From NCBI GenBank assembly GCA_003576915.1, contig QEVF01000021.1:1-64000 (forward strand): a stretch of 64,000 nt of DNA, read 5' to 3'. Below, one piece after another: positions 8,265 to 17,356 of the stretch; position 1 is the first letter of the stretch, and each line of letters starts with the position of its first letter. A program made the translations under genes and the position numbers. The notes under the pieces were generated by a model, which searched no databases, was not told the origin of the DNA, and worked only from the letters and a program-made list of their open reading frames with translations. This DNA is from Planctomycetota bacterium (GTDB taxonomy: Bacteria; Planctomycetota; UBA8742; UBA2392).

Positions 8265-9956
8265 TCAGCGCTGCCAGTCAAGCCAGAGCCGGCCGTCTCT
8301 GAAGGTGAGGCCCGCGACTCCCAGCTCCGTGTCACCGTTGACGATAGTCTTATGGACGTTGGCAGGGGGCGCCAGCAGGGTGTCACGGCCGAGATCAAAG
8401 CGCTGGTCCCTAACCAGAATCATGTAGGCCTTGTTCAGGGCCAAGGCGCGGGGGCGTGAGGGCGCCAGAAGCCAGGCGAGGTCCTTGTCGCCGCCCTTTT
8501 GGGCCCGCCGGACGGATGCCTCGTCCAGCACGCCGCCGGGAAAGAACCGAGACAGAATTTCATCATTGGCGCGGAACTCGTCACCGCCCCTGACGCGCCG
8601 GAAGTAGGTCAGAACTTCAGGGTCGGCGTGCTGAGCCTGAGGCGCGTCATGCATGCCGACAAGGCTCTGGTAGGCCCAGCCCGCCTTGCCCGGGACCTTG
8701 CGCGCAAAGCTGAACGTCTGATCCACCGTCACGCCAATGGCGCTGTGGCAGCCCATGCAGAAGTAATGCTCCTGCCGAGTCTGCAGGCGCAACCGCCCCC
8801 GACCGTCCTCAATGAATCCCTGGAGCTGCCAGCCGAAGCTGTTGACAAGCCCGACGTCGGGACCGCCCGCAAACACCGGCAGCACGCCTTCCTGCTTCTC
8901 CAGGGCTTCCTTTTCGTACGCGCGCTGCAGCGCCCAGCCGTCCAGGTGGCGGACTTTTTTCGAGTAACGCAGCTCCTTCATGCGCGTCGCGATCATGCCG
9001 GGCGCGTCCGGATCGATGTAGCGCACGCTGTGCAGAAACTCGATATGTTCGGGGTACTTGTAGCGCTCCACGGCGGTGTCCGCCGCCTTGCCCGCAAAAT
9101 GGCTGGGCAGGCCCCTGATGACGCTGATGGTGCCGCCCACGCTGCCGCTCTGGTCCAGGTCCTGTCCGCTGAGCGCTTCCTGGATCGGTTCGACTTCACG
9201 CACCAGACTCCCGTTGTCGTGGCTCGCCACAGCGGGATCGGCGCAGATGGCGGCCTCCAGCAGCGCATAATTGAGTTTCGCGATCTCGCGCGAGTAGTTG
9301 CCCTGGGTGTCCTGCTCGAACTTGAGGGGCAGACGAATGAACACGTCGTCGGTGTTGCCGTTCGTGGGCCAGAAAGTCCCCAGGAACGGCTTGAAGCGAA
9401 GCGCGCGCCAGCGGCTGCCGTCGGCGGCAAAGCCATCACTGTCACATCCTCCGGCAAAGTCCAGGTCGGGACGGTAGCCCGGGTAGTCCTTGAAGTGTTT
9501 CAGCGCACGCACCAGGGGCGTGTAGTTGTCCTCACGGACGTAGACCAATGCCGCGTCGTCGCTGACGGCCGCGGCACGAGCCGAGCGATCTGTGAACAGG
9601 TTCTGCCAGTGATTGGTCAGGGCGAAACTGGAAAACGAGTACTCCTTCTGCAACTCCCAGTCCTGTTGCTCATTGGGCGAGCGGCTGTCCGTGTGGCACG
9701 TCCAGCAGGGATTGGAGATGCCGGCCGTCTTTGTGTAGCACATGGAGGGCACGGTGGCCTCGGGATTGGCGACGGATGAATCGGCATAGGCTGTGGCCAA
9801 AGGGTCATATTCGGGTTGTGATTGCTTGTCCTCGACCTGCCTGCAGCCGGCGTCCAGAAGCAGCATCAATGCCAGCGCCGCGCCCACGCCGCAGGCGACT
9901 GCAGCCACCTTGAGCCAGTCGCGGGGGTCCGGTTTGCTGGGGTGTTGCGTGTCCAT
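8265..9956 (-). CDS. Di-haem c-type cytochrome lipoprotein
   Basis: ATG 9956 has GGAG 7 nt upstream; the longer 10034 frame lacks one. The 563-residue product has a hydrophobic segment ending LLLDAGC (lipobox, Cys38), so it should be a lipoprotein facing the periplasm or surface. Two CxxCH haem-c motifs are visible: CWTCH at 84-88 and CMGCH at 400-404. The rest (about 90-395) matches no family recognised by eye. It lies 119 nt downstream of a PhoX-like lipoprotein on the same strand, suggesting a shared envelope redox or phosphate function. Its last codons are inside the 40-bp direct repeat. Confidence 0.82.
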   Translation of the reverse strand: MDTQHPSKPDPRDWLKVAAVACGVGAALALMLLLDAGCRQVEDKQSQPEYDPLATAYADSSVANPEATVPSMCYTKTAGISNPCWTCHTDSRSPNEQQDWELQKEYSFSSFALTNHWQNLFTDRSARAAAVSDDAALVYVREDNYTPLVRALKHFKDYPGYRPDLDFAGGCDSDGFAADGSRWRALRFKPFLGTFWPTNGNTDDVFIRLPLKFEQDTQGNYSREIAKLNYALLEAAICADPAVASHDNGSLVREVEPIQEALSGQDLDQSGSVGGTISVIRGLPSHFAGKAADTAVERYKYPEHIEFLHSVRYIDPDAPGMIATRMKELRYSKKVRHLDGWALQRAYEKEALEKQEGVLPVFAGGPDVGLVNSFGWQLQGFIEDGRGRLRLQTRQEHYFCMGCHSAIGVTVDQTFSFARKVPGKAGWAYQSLVGMHDAPQAQHADPEVLTYFRRVRGGDEFRANDEILSRFFPGGVLDEASVRRAQKGGDKDLAWLLAPSRPRALALNKAYMILVRDQRFDLGRDTLLAPPANVHKTIVNGDTELGVAGLTFRDGRLWLDWQR

Positions 9957-10075
9957 AGCGCGCTCCGAAGTCGCAGCCGCCGTCGCCATAAACTCTGCAG
10001 GCAGAGTCCCGGAAAGGACTGGCGACGGCGGCATGATGAAGAAACCGGGGCCGGCACATGGCCCCGGGTCAGGGC

Positions 10076-12505
10076 CTAGCGCGGCTGGGGGAAGGTGCTC
10101 GCCGGCCCGGGCTGTTCACCCGGATGCTGGGCTCCATAGAAGAGTGTCTTCATGTCAGGCGTGAAGCAGGGACCTGTGGCCTCGCTGTTGCCGGGTCCTG
10201 CAATCACGCGGAAGGGGCGGCCAAAGCTGTTGGCATTGGCCGGGTTGGTGTCGAGGTAGTAGATGGCATCGCTGCGGCCCGAACCCTGAGAATCACTGCT
10301 GCCGAAGTATCCGTCGGTGCCGAACCAGACGCCGCCGTCCTTGTCGATGGCCAGGTTGTCCGGGTCGGAGAAATCCCAGAGGCTGGAGATCTGCAGAGGC
10401 TCGTTGGAGCCCAGAACCTGCCAGAACGTGAACGTGGTGCTTGTGGCAGGGTTGGCGCCGCCTTCCTCCAGAGCGAAGATGCGCCCGTCGGCGTCATTGC
10501 GGGCTGTGCTGGCGCCGTGGTCGTCGGCGGGATCCAGCAGCACGCCGTTTTCATCACAGCAGGTCCGGCTGTTGTGGTTGGTAAACGCGATGTACAGGCG
10601 CGGCGTGAAGGGCGCGCTGGCGCCGGCAAAACCGTAAGGGTTCCACTCCAGATCTTCGGGGCGGTTGAGTTCGCGCACCCCAAGCTTGGCCGCCGCCGTG
10701 AAAGCGCATGCCTTCACGAGGTCGTCGCCTGCAAAGCCGCCGATGCCGTTCCAGTCGGTATCCTGAAGCGCGGCGCCGACTTTGGTGGATGCGGGCATGG
10801 TTTCCGTGCCCGTTCCGGAGATCAGCGAGTGGCTGGCTGGGATGGCCGCGCCGGCATTGGGCGCATCTTGCGAGGTGTTGTTGATGGAGAGCTCGATCCA
10901 GATGCCATTGCCGCGACTGGCCTGGGACGGCACCACGGCATTGCCGCCGACGGTGATGGTGATTCCGCCGCGGGATGTGCCAGCACCGATGGTCTGCCCC
11001 GTGCGGTTATGCAGGTCGGCAAAGTGGGCGACATAGAGCTTGCCGGTGTCGAGCAGGGCGCGCACCTGAGCCCGGGTCATACCCGTGGTGTAGTTGGCGG
11101 CGCTGACCCACTTGTAGATGCGCCCGCTGCGGCGGTCGTCGGCGCCGTACATGACGATGGGCTGGTTGGGCACAAGCCTGAAATCCGTGCCCGTGACAAA
11201 GCAGACGTTTTCCCAGCGGAAACGGCCGAAACTGCCCATCTTTCGGTGCCCCTGCCCATTACCGCCGCCTGAGGCGCTGTCGTAGTACTCGCCTGTGGGA
11301 CGCTCGGGATCAATTTCGCAGATCCAGCCGTAGCCGTCACGGCGGTGGCGCTCCACGGCATTGCTGATGCGGCCAAATTCGCTGGAGGTGCTGGGCGCGT
11401 AGGGCGGATTGACAACCGCGCCCTTGTCAAAGCCCTGGCCCGTGGTGAAGCGCTGGCTGGAGTTCCAGCAGGCCTCGAGGTCGCCATAATAATCCTGAAC
11501 GTTCTCTTCCGCGGTGAACACGGTACCCCAGGGGCTCTGGCCGCCCGAACAGTCCCCGATCAGCCCCACGGCGACGTTGGCCGGAAGGGCCTGGCCGTTG
11601 TCCAGCGTTTCGGTGCCGCTCATGGTATAGCCGGTCATGCGCAGCAGTGTGTTGCTGGTGCTGTCAAAGCGCTTGTTGTGGGTGCCCGACTTGTCCACCA
11701 CCCACTTGCCGCTGCCATCCCTGATCACGCGAACATAGGCGCCGCCGAGTTCCTTCTTGTACCAGCGGATGTAAGTGTCGACATCGGCAGCGGACCACGT
11801 GTTGCTGGCAACGTTGTTGGTCAGGATGCCCGAGTTCTTGAGCATCTTCGCGAAGACCAGGTGGCTGTCCGTGGGCGCGCTGGTGGTGGTAGGCGGGTTG
11901 CCTGAGATGTATTCGAAGTTCGTCCAGAGGTAGCCGGCACTGCCGCTGCCGCTCCACTGCGGGGCGCTGCCCAACACGCCCTGGGCGCCGCCGGTCCAGC
12001 CGTTTGCCGCGCTGTTCCATTTGTCGCCGAAGAATGCGTTATAGTCGCAGTTGGCTCCAAAGCGCGGGCCGTTGGGGTTATTCGTTAGGGGATCCATCCA
12101 CTTGAGGACCACGTCATGGATCAATCCGGCGATCTGGCGGCTGGCGTCGCTGTTGCTGTTGGCCAGCGGAAAGGCAAAACCCGCCGGGATGCTGCCCCCT
12201 GCCCAGGTGTTGGTCCCGAAGTTGTAGTTGGCGTTGGCGTGGGCCACGAGTGCCTTGACGTAGTCGGCAATGTTCGTGTCCGCCGGCAGCAATGCCGGGG
12301 CGCTGCCGCCTGGAAATCCGGCGGGCACGCCCGTGAAGCGGACAGCAACCACCGCACTGAGGGGATCATTGACGTCCGGCGGGGCCAGCACGACGCCCGT
12401 GTCGCCCTCGTCTTCATCTTCCTTCGCGCACGCGCTGACGTAAATCAGCGACACCACTGACAGGCAGCCCAGCACCGCCCATCCCAGCCGCTTCAGGCTT
12501 GGCAT
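10076..12505 (-). CDS. PhoX-like (DUF839) lipoprotein, putative alkaline phosphatase
   Basis: ATG 12505 has GGAG 7 nt upstream and begins a 26-residue lipoprotein signal (lipobox VSAC, Cys26). The 809-residue product carries the DUF839/PhoX landmarks in order: PWGTVFTAEENVQDYYG, GWICEIDPERP, YGADDRRSGRIYKWVS, NRPEDLEWNPYG, DNLAIDKDGGVWFGTDG and ATGPCFTPDMKTLFYGAQHP. PhoX enzymes are Ca/Fe phosphomonoesterases, normally exported by Tat; this one has a Sec-type lipobox signal and an N-terminal extension. It is upstream of, and probably co-transcribed with, the di-haem cytochrome. Enzymatic activity is inferred from family. Confidence 0.85.
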   Translation of the reverse strand: MPSLKRLGWAVLGCLSVVSLIYVSACAKEDEDEGDTGVVLAPPDVNDPLSAVVAVRFTGVPAGFPGGSAPALLPADTNIADYVKALVAHANANYNFGTNTWAGGSIPAGFAFPLANSNSDASRQIAGLIHDVVLKWMDPLTNNPNGPRFGANCDYNAFFGDKWNSAANGWTGGAQGVLGSAPQWSGSGSAGYLWTNFEYISGNPPTTTSAPTDSHLVFAKMLKNSGILTNNVASNTWSAADVDTYIRWYKKELGGAYVRVIRDGSGKWVVDKSGTHNKRFDSTSNTLLRMTGYTMSGTETLDNGQALPANVAVGLIGDCSGGQSPWGTVFTAEENVQDYYGDLEACWNSSQRFTTGQGFDKGAVVNPPYAPSTSSEFGRISNAVERHRRDGYGWICEIDPERPTGEYYDSASGGGNGQGHRKMGSFGRFRWENVCFVTGTDFRLVPNQPIVMYGADDRRSGRIYKWVSAANYTTGMTRAQVRALLDTGKLYVAHFADLHNRTGQTIGAGTSRGGITITVGGNAVVPSQASRGNGIWIELSINNTSQDAPNAGAAIPASHSLISGTGTETMPASTKVGAALQDTDWNGIGGFAGDDLVKACAFTAAAKLGVRELNRPEDLEWNPYGFAGASAPFTPRLYIAFTNHNSRTCCDENGVLLDPADDHGASTARNDADGRIFALEEGGANPATSTTFTFWQVLGSNEPLQISSLWDFSDPDNLAIDKDGGVWFGTDGYFGSSDSQGSGRSDAIYYLDTNPANANSFGRPFRVIAGPGNSEATGPCFTPDMKTLFYGAQHPGEQPGPASTFPQPR

Positions 12506-12704
12506 TGTCTCTCTCCTTGACTGCGGGGCACTTCCCGCGCTTGAGTTGGCGGAACCATAGGCCGGGCCGGTGCAGGACTCGCCAATGCGGCGTGAGAGAG
12601 TGGCCAATCCTCGGTCAGGGTTTCGTGAATGTGCCAAAAGGGCCGCGTTGCCAAGCGCGGCCTGCCAAGGCTAAATGACCTTCTGAACCCGATTGAGAAC
12701 CGCC

Positions 12705-13913
12705 ATGAGCCAGGTAGCCGAGACTGTCACCAACTTCGACCTCACCGAGGAGCAGCAGCAGGTGCGCGAAGCCGCGCGCCAGCTCGTGAAGGAGAAGGTC
12801 GCTCCCTTTGCGCAGGAACTCGATGACAGAAATGAGTTCAACCACGAGGCGTTCAAGGCGCTCGCAGAAATGGGCTTTCTGGGCATCACCGTCAGTCCTG
12901 ACTACGGCGGCAGCGGCTTTGACACCCTCAGTTATGCCATCGTGGTCGAAGAGATCGCCCGTTTTTGTGCCAGCACGGCGCTGGGCTATGCGGCGCACGT
13001 GAGTCTCGGACTGACGCCCGTTTATCTCTTCGGCACCGAAGAACAAAAGCGCAGGTACGTGCCCCAGCTGTGCAAGGGCATGGACGAAACCGGCAAGCTC
13101 ACTCTGGGCTGCTTTGGACTGACCGAGCCCGGCGCGGGCTCCGACGCCGGAGGCACCAAGACCCGCGCTGAGAGAAAGGGCGACCACTGGCTGGTCAACG
13201 GCCGCAAGGCCTGGATCACCAACCCGCATTATTCGAAGACCTGCATCTTCACGGCGCGCACCAACGACAAACCCGCCAAGGGCAAGGGCATTACCGCCTT
13301 CATCGCCGAACTGAACACCCCCGGATTCAAAGTTGAACCAAAGGAGAACAAGCTGGGCATGCGCTCATCGGACACGGCCCAGCTCGTTTTCGAAGACATG
13401 AAGCTGCCGCTGGACGCCGTGGCCGGCGGCATGGAGCAGGTGGACGTTGGCTTTGAAAAGTTCATGAAGACCCTGGCCGGCGGGCGCATTTCCATCGGCG
13501 CGCTTGGGCTCGGCATCGCCCAGGGTGCTTACGAGCGCGCACTCGACTACGCGCGCCAGAGGAAACAGTTCGGGCAGGCCATCGGCAACTTCCAGGGCGT
13601 GGCTTTCATGCTCGCCGACATGGCCATGGAAATCTCGGCGGCGCGGCATCTGGTCTATCACGCGGCGCGCATGCGCGACGCGGGGCGCGATTTCACGATG
13701 GAAGGCAGCATGGCCAAGCTGTTTGCCAGCGAAGTGGCCATGAAAACCTGCACCAACGCGATTCAGGTACTCGGCGGCGTGGGCTACACGCGCGAGTACG
13801 ATGTAGAGAGAATGCTGCGCGACGCCAAGCTGTGCGAAATCGGCGAGGGTACCAGCGAGGTTCAGCGACTCGTCATCTCGCGCAAGATCCTGGGCGACCT
13901 GCGCAACGTGTAA
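12705..13913 (+). CDS. Acyl-CoA dehydrogenase (short-chain type)
   Basis: ATG 12705 gives 402 residues, slightly longer than the usual ~380 for this family. The FAD/substrate signature CFGLTEPGAGSDAGG is at about 145, followed by LVNGRKAWITNP. The catalytic base is Glu381 in EIGEGTSEVQRL, and the RKQFGQAIGNFQ flavin-binding block precedes it. It oxidises acyl-CoA to enoyl-CoA, passing electrons to ETF (beta-oxidation or amino-acid catabolism). Cytoplasmic. It stands alone and converges with the TPR gene with a 1-nt gap. Confidence 0.93.
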   Translation: MSQVAETVTNFDLTEEQQQVREAARQLVKEKVAPFAQELDDRNEFNHEAFKALAEMGFLGITVSPDYGGSGFDTLSYAIVVEEIARFCASTALGYAAHVSLGLTPVYLFGTEEQKRRYVPQLCKGMDETGKLTLGCFGLTEPGAGSDAGGTKTRAERKGDHWLVNGRKAWITNPHYSKTCIFTARTNDKPAKGKGITAFIAELNTPGFKVEPKENKLGMRSSDTAQLVFEDMKLPLDAVAGGMEQVDVGFEKFMKTLAGGRISIGALGLGIAQGAYERALDYARQRKQFGQAIGNFQGVAFMLADMAMEISAARHLVYHAARMRDAGRDFTMEGSMAKLFASEVAMKTCTNAIQVLGGVGYTREYDVERMLRDAKLCEIGEGTSEVQRLVISRKILGDLRNV

Positions 13914-13914
13914 C

Positions 13915-15474
13915 TCAGCCGGTACGTGCGCGGTCAAACTCTTCTTTGAACCTTTCAACGTGAAGGAGGTCGTTGATCGCGGTCAATTGACTGATCACGC
14001 TTTGCCGCAACGCATAGGCTTCCTCAGTTCGACCCTGCCTGAGCCTCAGCAACGACATCGCGGCTTCAAAGGCTACCCGCTGGAATCCCTTGAGTTCGGC
14101 CTTCGCGCTTACCTGGATCAGCGTGTTTTCCGCCTGAGCAAGCGCGCCTCGCCTTATCCACACATTTGCAAGCATGATCTGCGCACTGCGGAACGAAGGC
14201 GAGCCCGTGTTGGCCAATATGGCCTGCAAAAGGGACTCCGCCTCATCCAATGCGGTGCGTTTGGCAAGAACACCTGCCAGATTCAACGCTGCGTGGTCGC
14301 GGGCATCGTTCATCAGTAAGCGAGATGCCAGTTCGCGGGACTGGCGCAGAGCAAGTTCGGCTTTGGCCAGTTCGTTGTATCTCTCATAGGTCACGCCCAG
14401 ATTCGCGAGCGCATGAATCAGGGTGAACACGTCGCCGGTTTCTCGCGAAACGGCGCACACCTCTTCCAGCGTTTGCAGCACTTCTGCGCTGCGGCCCATG
14501 CGGCTCAACAGATAACCGAGCACGTTGCGTATACGAACTTCCCGCGCGCGCATGCCGACCGACTTCGCAAGTTCAAGCGCCACCAGGGCAGTTTCATGGG
14601 CCTCGCGCATTCGGCCCAGTTCAAGGAGGGCGCGCGCCTTTTGGGTCTGCAACCACTCAAGACTCTGCGGCCTGCCGCGCGGAAGTTCCTCGGCCAGACG
14701 GTTGTCAACCAGATCTAACGCCTCGCTCGCGCGATCCGTGTCACGCAGCAGCCCGCTGAGATTGCCGATCGAAATCGTTACCAGCTCTTCGTTATGGATG
14801 GACCGCAGGAGGTCAATGGCCTGTCGAAGCGCCCGCTCGGACTCGTTCAATCTTCCAAGAACGCGCAATAAGGCGCCTTGTGTTGCGAGGGCGTCGGCGT
14901 ATTGCCTGGTATCGCCACGGCGCTGCGCATCGGCCATCAATGCGCGCAGGTCCGCCTCCGCCTCCTGTGTCTTGCCTTCAAGGTGATCGAGCCAGGCTAA
15001 TGAACGTTTCACCCGCCAGAGCTTTTCCTCCGACCCCTGAGCGAGCTCTTGCGCCAATGCAAGGGATTGCCGCGCCTGCGCGTGACTACCCAGTTCAACG
15101 TTTAGCTGACAGATCTCAAAGATGCCCTCCAGTTTCGATTCCATATCACAGAGCGGATGGGCTATGACTCTCTTCAGCACCGTCTCTGCCATGTCCAGAG
15201 AGCGTGACTTCGCAAACTTCGCGGCCCGCCGCAGGCACTCCAATTCCTTGCGCTGCCAGTATTCCATCGCATCGGTATCCGTTTGCAGGGCGGCCTTGCT
15301 CGCGTGATCGGCCAGCTCCAGGGGGGCGGTCTCGATTCCATCCGCGGCAAACACTGTTTCCAGCAATTCGAAGGCGAGGGCATGCAGCCTCGAACGGTCG
15401 CCCGGGAGCTGAAGTTGATAAGCAGCATCCCGATAGAGTGCATGTCGAAAGAGGTAGGCTTGCTCGGCGTCCAT
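13915..15474 (-). CDS. TPR-repeat protein, probably N-terminally truncated
   Basis: A 519-residue frame from ATG 15474. It opens with AYLFRHALYRDAAYQLQLP, which normally follows the ATPase or kinase module of large TPR regulators (FRHALxxDAAY linker), then has many TPR units (for example RRGDTRQYADALATQGALL and EELVTISIGNLSGLL). No kinase or ATPase precedes it. In frame the reading continues upstream about 160 nt to a TGA without a plausible start, in sequence that looks like an insertion junction. The protein is likely a remnant of a larger regulator; whether it is translated is unknown. Confidence 0.6.
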   Translation of the reverse strand: MDAEQAYLFRHALYRDAAYQLQLPGDRSRLHALAFELLETVFAADGIETAPLELADHASKAALQTDTDAMEYWQRKELECLRRAAKFAKSRSLDMAETVLKRVIAHPLCDMESKLEGIFEICQLNVELGSHAQARQSLALAQELAQGSEEKLWRVKRSLAWLDHLEGKTQEAEADLRALMADAQRRGDTRQYADALATQGALLRVLGRLNESERALRQAIDLLRSIHNEELVTISIGNLSGLLRDTDRASEALDLVDNRLAEELPRGRPQSLEWLQTQKARALLELGRMREAHETALVALELAKSVGMRAREVRIRNVLGYLLSRMGRSAEVLQTLEEVCAVSRETGDVFTLIHALANLGVTYERYNELAKAELALRQSRELASRLLMNDARDHAALNLAGVLAKRTALDEAESLLQAILANTGSPSFRSAQIMLANVWIRRGALAQAENTLIQVSAKAELKGFQRVAFEAAMSLLRLRQGRTEEAYALRQSVISQLTAINDLLHVERFKEEFDRARTG

Positions 15475-15767
15475 GGAATGTCCAATGCTACTCAAGCTTC
15501 CCGGCAACTGCGATGTCCCCCTCAGGGTTTCATGAATTGCTTTTGTCCCCCTGCGTGCTAGCCGCGGTTCAGTTCTTTGAGAGGAGTCATGCGCTTCAGG
15601 GTCATTGTCAAAGCCAACGAGCGGAGTCCGGGTCGCGCCCTGTGAGCGCCAGGGATTGGGTCAATGCGCAGGCGCATGTCGCGCGACTGCGCGTGCCGGT
15701 TCCTCCCGCCCAGCCAGCTTCCGAAGCGCATCTTGTCCTGACCGAATGTTTCAGGTTCATCGCTGAA
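15475..15767. other. Junction between TPR remnant and IS remnant
   Basis: No gene is apparent. On the minus strand two GGGGGACA motifs occur about 30 nt apart (near 15507 and 15540), just before the point where the TPR coding sequence loses its N-terminus. Such repeated motifs are common at transposon ends. The region separates the TPR remnant from the ISL3 pseudogene. Confidence 0.45.
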
Positions 15768-16368
15768 TCATATGGATTTTGGGTGTGAGTTGGCGGGTGA
15801 GGATTCGATCAGCGGTCCAGGCGCGCCGATCAGGTGGATCAGCGTCTTGAAGGTGTTCACGTTCCTTTAGCCTCGGGCCCTTGCTGCCCCGGAACAGGCC
15901 GTTGAGCCCTTTGAGCTTTGCATTTGAGTACGTTGACTTCCGGCGTCTCAGAATCTGGCTTTGGTAGGCCACATTCGTCGTCAGCGCGCGGCGCAGCGGC
16001 TCGAAGAGTCCGGCCTTTAACTCTTGCAGCCAGTAATTCACAAACGTCGTCATGCGCCAAGCCGCGCCTTGGTGGCCCTGTGCTGCCGCACCCACGCCAG
16101 GCTTTCTTTGCAACGATGGGCTAGCGCCGTGGCCAGAATGCTTCGCTTCGGCTCGTGCAGCGCCTGTTCCTGGTCTTCGCTCATCTTCGTATCGGGGTTC
16201 ATGAGAATCGCGTAGCGCTGGTGTCTGGGCAGCGGCTCTGGCCTTGCCGCTCCGCACTTCATCCATGGCCTTGCTGACCAGCGCCGCGACGTGGAACCAG
16301 TCCGCGGTCACGGACGCGTTCTCGCAGCGCTCCGTCGTGGCTTCGATGAACGCTATTCCCGCCCCAAG

Positions 16369-16405
16369 CATGCTTCACGCAGCTTCGTTTGCTGCGCGAA
16401 GCATG
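16369..16405. repeat. Palindromic insert in the transposase pseudogene
   Basis: Arms 16369-16383 and 16391-16405 (CATGCTTCACGCAGC and its partner) pair over 15 bp with one mismatch and a 7-nt loop. They mark a frame change between the N-terminal zinc-finger part and the DDE part. Confidence 0.6.
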
Positions 16406-16492
16406 TCGCACGCCACTTTCAGTACACGCGCGGCTTGGCCGCCATGCGCTGGCAGGTGTTCTTTGAACTTTCGCCAGCGTTTCCCTGCCCTT

Positions 16493-16515
16493 GCGAGGCT
16501 CCAGTGGAGCCTCGC
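16493..16515. repeat. Second palindrome in the transposase pseudogene
   Basis: GCGAGGCTCC (16493-16502) pairs perfectly with 16506-16515 around a 3-nt loop. It falls right after the conserved HHYCYGRKAP segment, where the ISL3 alignment breaks, so it probably belongs to a small insertion. Confidence 0.55.
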
Positions 16516-16799
16516 TTCGGTCAGAGGCGCTTTGCGCCCATAGCAGTAATGGTGGAAGAAGTTGAGATGACGCCAGGTGTGGTCGGTGAAGTCATGGGCC
16601 TTGCAGACGCGCCCGCAGGTCGGGCAGGGATAGAGCGTGCCGCGCTCAGCCTCCATGCGGAGGTCGAGCCGGCGCGGAATCACGTTGATGTCAAGACTTG
16701 AGCAAACAATGCGTCAGGGGGCCTCCAGGCCCGATCCCGTGGCGAGAATCAGGCAGGTGTTCATGCCGCCATGCTAAACTTCGCAGGCCGGAATCCATG

Positions 16800-16942
16800 G
16801 CAGGCCGATGAAATACGGCCTGCGGACGCAAGCCATGGATGGCTTGCGCATTTCAAGCGGCTGAGAAGCCACTTGAAATGAAGGTCGGGTCAGATTCACT
16901 TTGGCCCGACCGGGCTGAAAAAGTGGCCGGATGCCACCTTTT
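16800..16942. repeat. Five-hairpin array, second half repeated at 45565-45642
   Basis: Five consecutive stems were read: 16800-16823 (8 bp perfect), 16827-16848 (9 bp perfect), 16849-16880 (14 bp, one mismatch), 16883-16911 (GGTCGGG/CCCGACC) and 16923-16937 (GTGGC/GCCAC, then CTTTT). The last two stems and the sequence between them recur at 45584-45642. The array lies between the ISL3 remnant and an orphan lipoprotein gene. The last stem plus T-run could end transcription. Confidence 0.65.
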
Positions 16943-17356
16943 AAGCAGCCTGATAGAAATCAGCGCAGAACCAAAGGCTTGCGGGGGCATGGGGGAAAAG
17001 GGGTAAACGGGAGCCGCGGCAAAGGTGGAGATGCCATTGGAATTGGTATCTCGGAGCGTTATGGAAATGATGCGAAAGCTCCGTTCCCGGCCCTAGTTGG
17101 CGGAACTGGCGGTATGGGCTCTAACCGTGGCGGGTCCGGAGGTGATACCACATTTGTTCGGGCGGGGGGAAGCCGTGACCAAGCCGGCGAAGATCCCGCA
17201 GGTTCAAGAACCCGTAGTGAACCCGGGAATGGAGGGAACGCGTCCGCGAAGAACAAGCCCAAGCGAGCGGATGATGGGGGCGCACCTGGAACTCGAACCC
17301 TCTACCGGCCAAATATTACAAAGCGGGCGATGAGGCAAAGAAGGAAAATACAACCA
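16943..17356 (+). other. Glycine-rich open stretch, probably not a gene start
   Basis: In frame with the downstream lipoprotein, this stretch reads as a Gly-rich sequence (for example GGKGVNGSRGKGGDAIGIG, GGTGGMGSNRGGSGGD). It has no convincing ribosome site and ends in a low-complexity Arg/Lys segment. It could be a decayed Gly-rich module or a chance open frame. Composition is less GC-rich than the surroundings. Confidence 0.35.

Larger units (their letters stand above)
15768..16764 (-). pseudogene. Degraded ISL3-family transposase
   Basis: Pieces of an ISL3 transposase lie in different frames. The start is MNTCLILATGSGLEAP (from 16764, soon stopped). The zinc-finger CPTCGRVCKAHDFTDHTW and TWRHLNFFHHYCYG lie near 16550-16640. 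The DDE-region pieces are AFIEATTERCENASVTADW and FHVAALVSKAMDEV (near 16240-16350). In another frame AILMNPDTKMSEDQEQAL and CKESLAWVRQHRATKA lie near 16070-16210, and the C-terminus TLIHLIGAPGPLIESS then HPKSI ends at 15768. At least three frameshifts and an internal deletion are implied. Two palindromes (16369-16405 and 16493-16515) sit inside it. Confidence 0.75.

Noticed and set aside
12600..12640. Similarity of TCAGGGTTTCGTGAAT to TCAGGGTTTCATGAAT near 15520
   Set aside because: Only about 16 bp match without flanking similarity, so chance or a degenerate motif cannot be excluded.
17275..17310. Minus-strand T-loop-like string (GGTTCGAGTTCC) resembling a tRNA 3' end
   Set aside because: The T-stem bases (GAGGG/TCCAG) do not pair and no acceptor or anticodon arm was found, so no tRNA or tRNA-linked attachment site is called.
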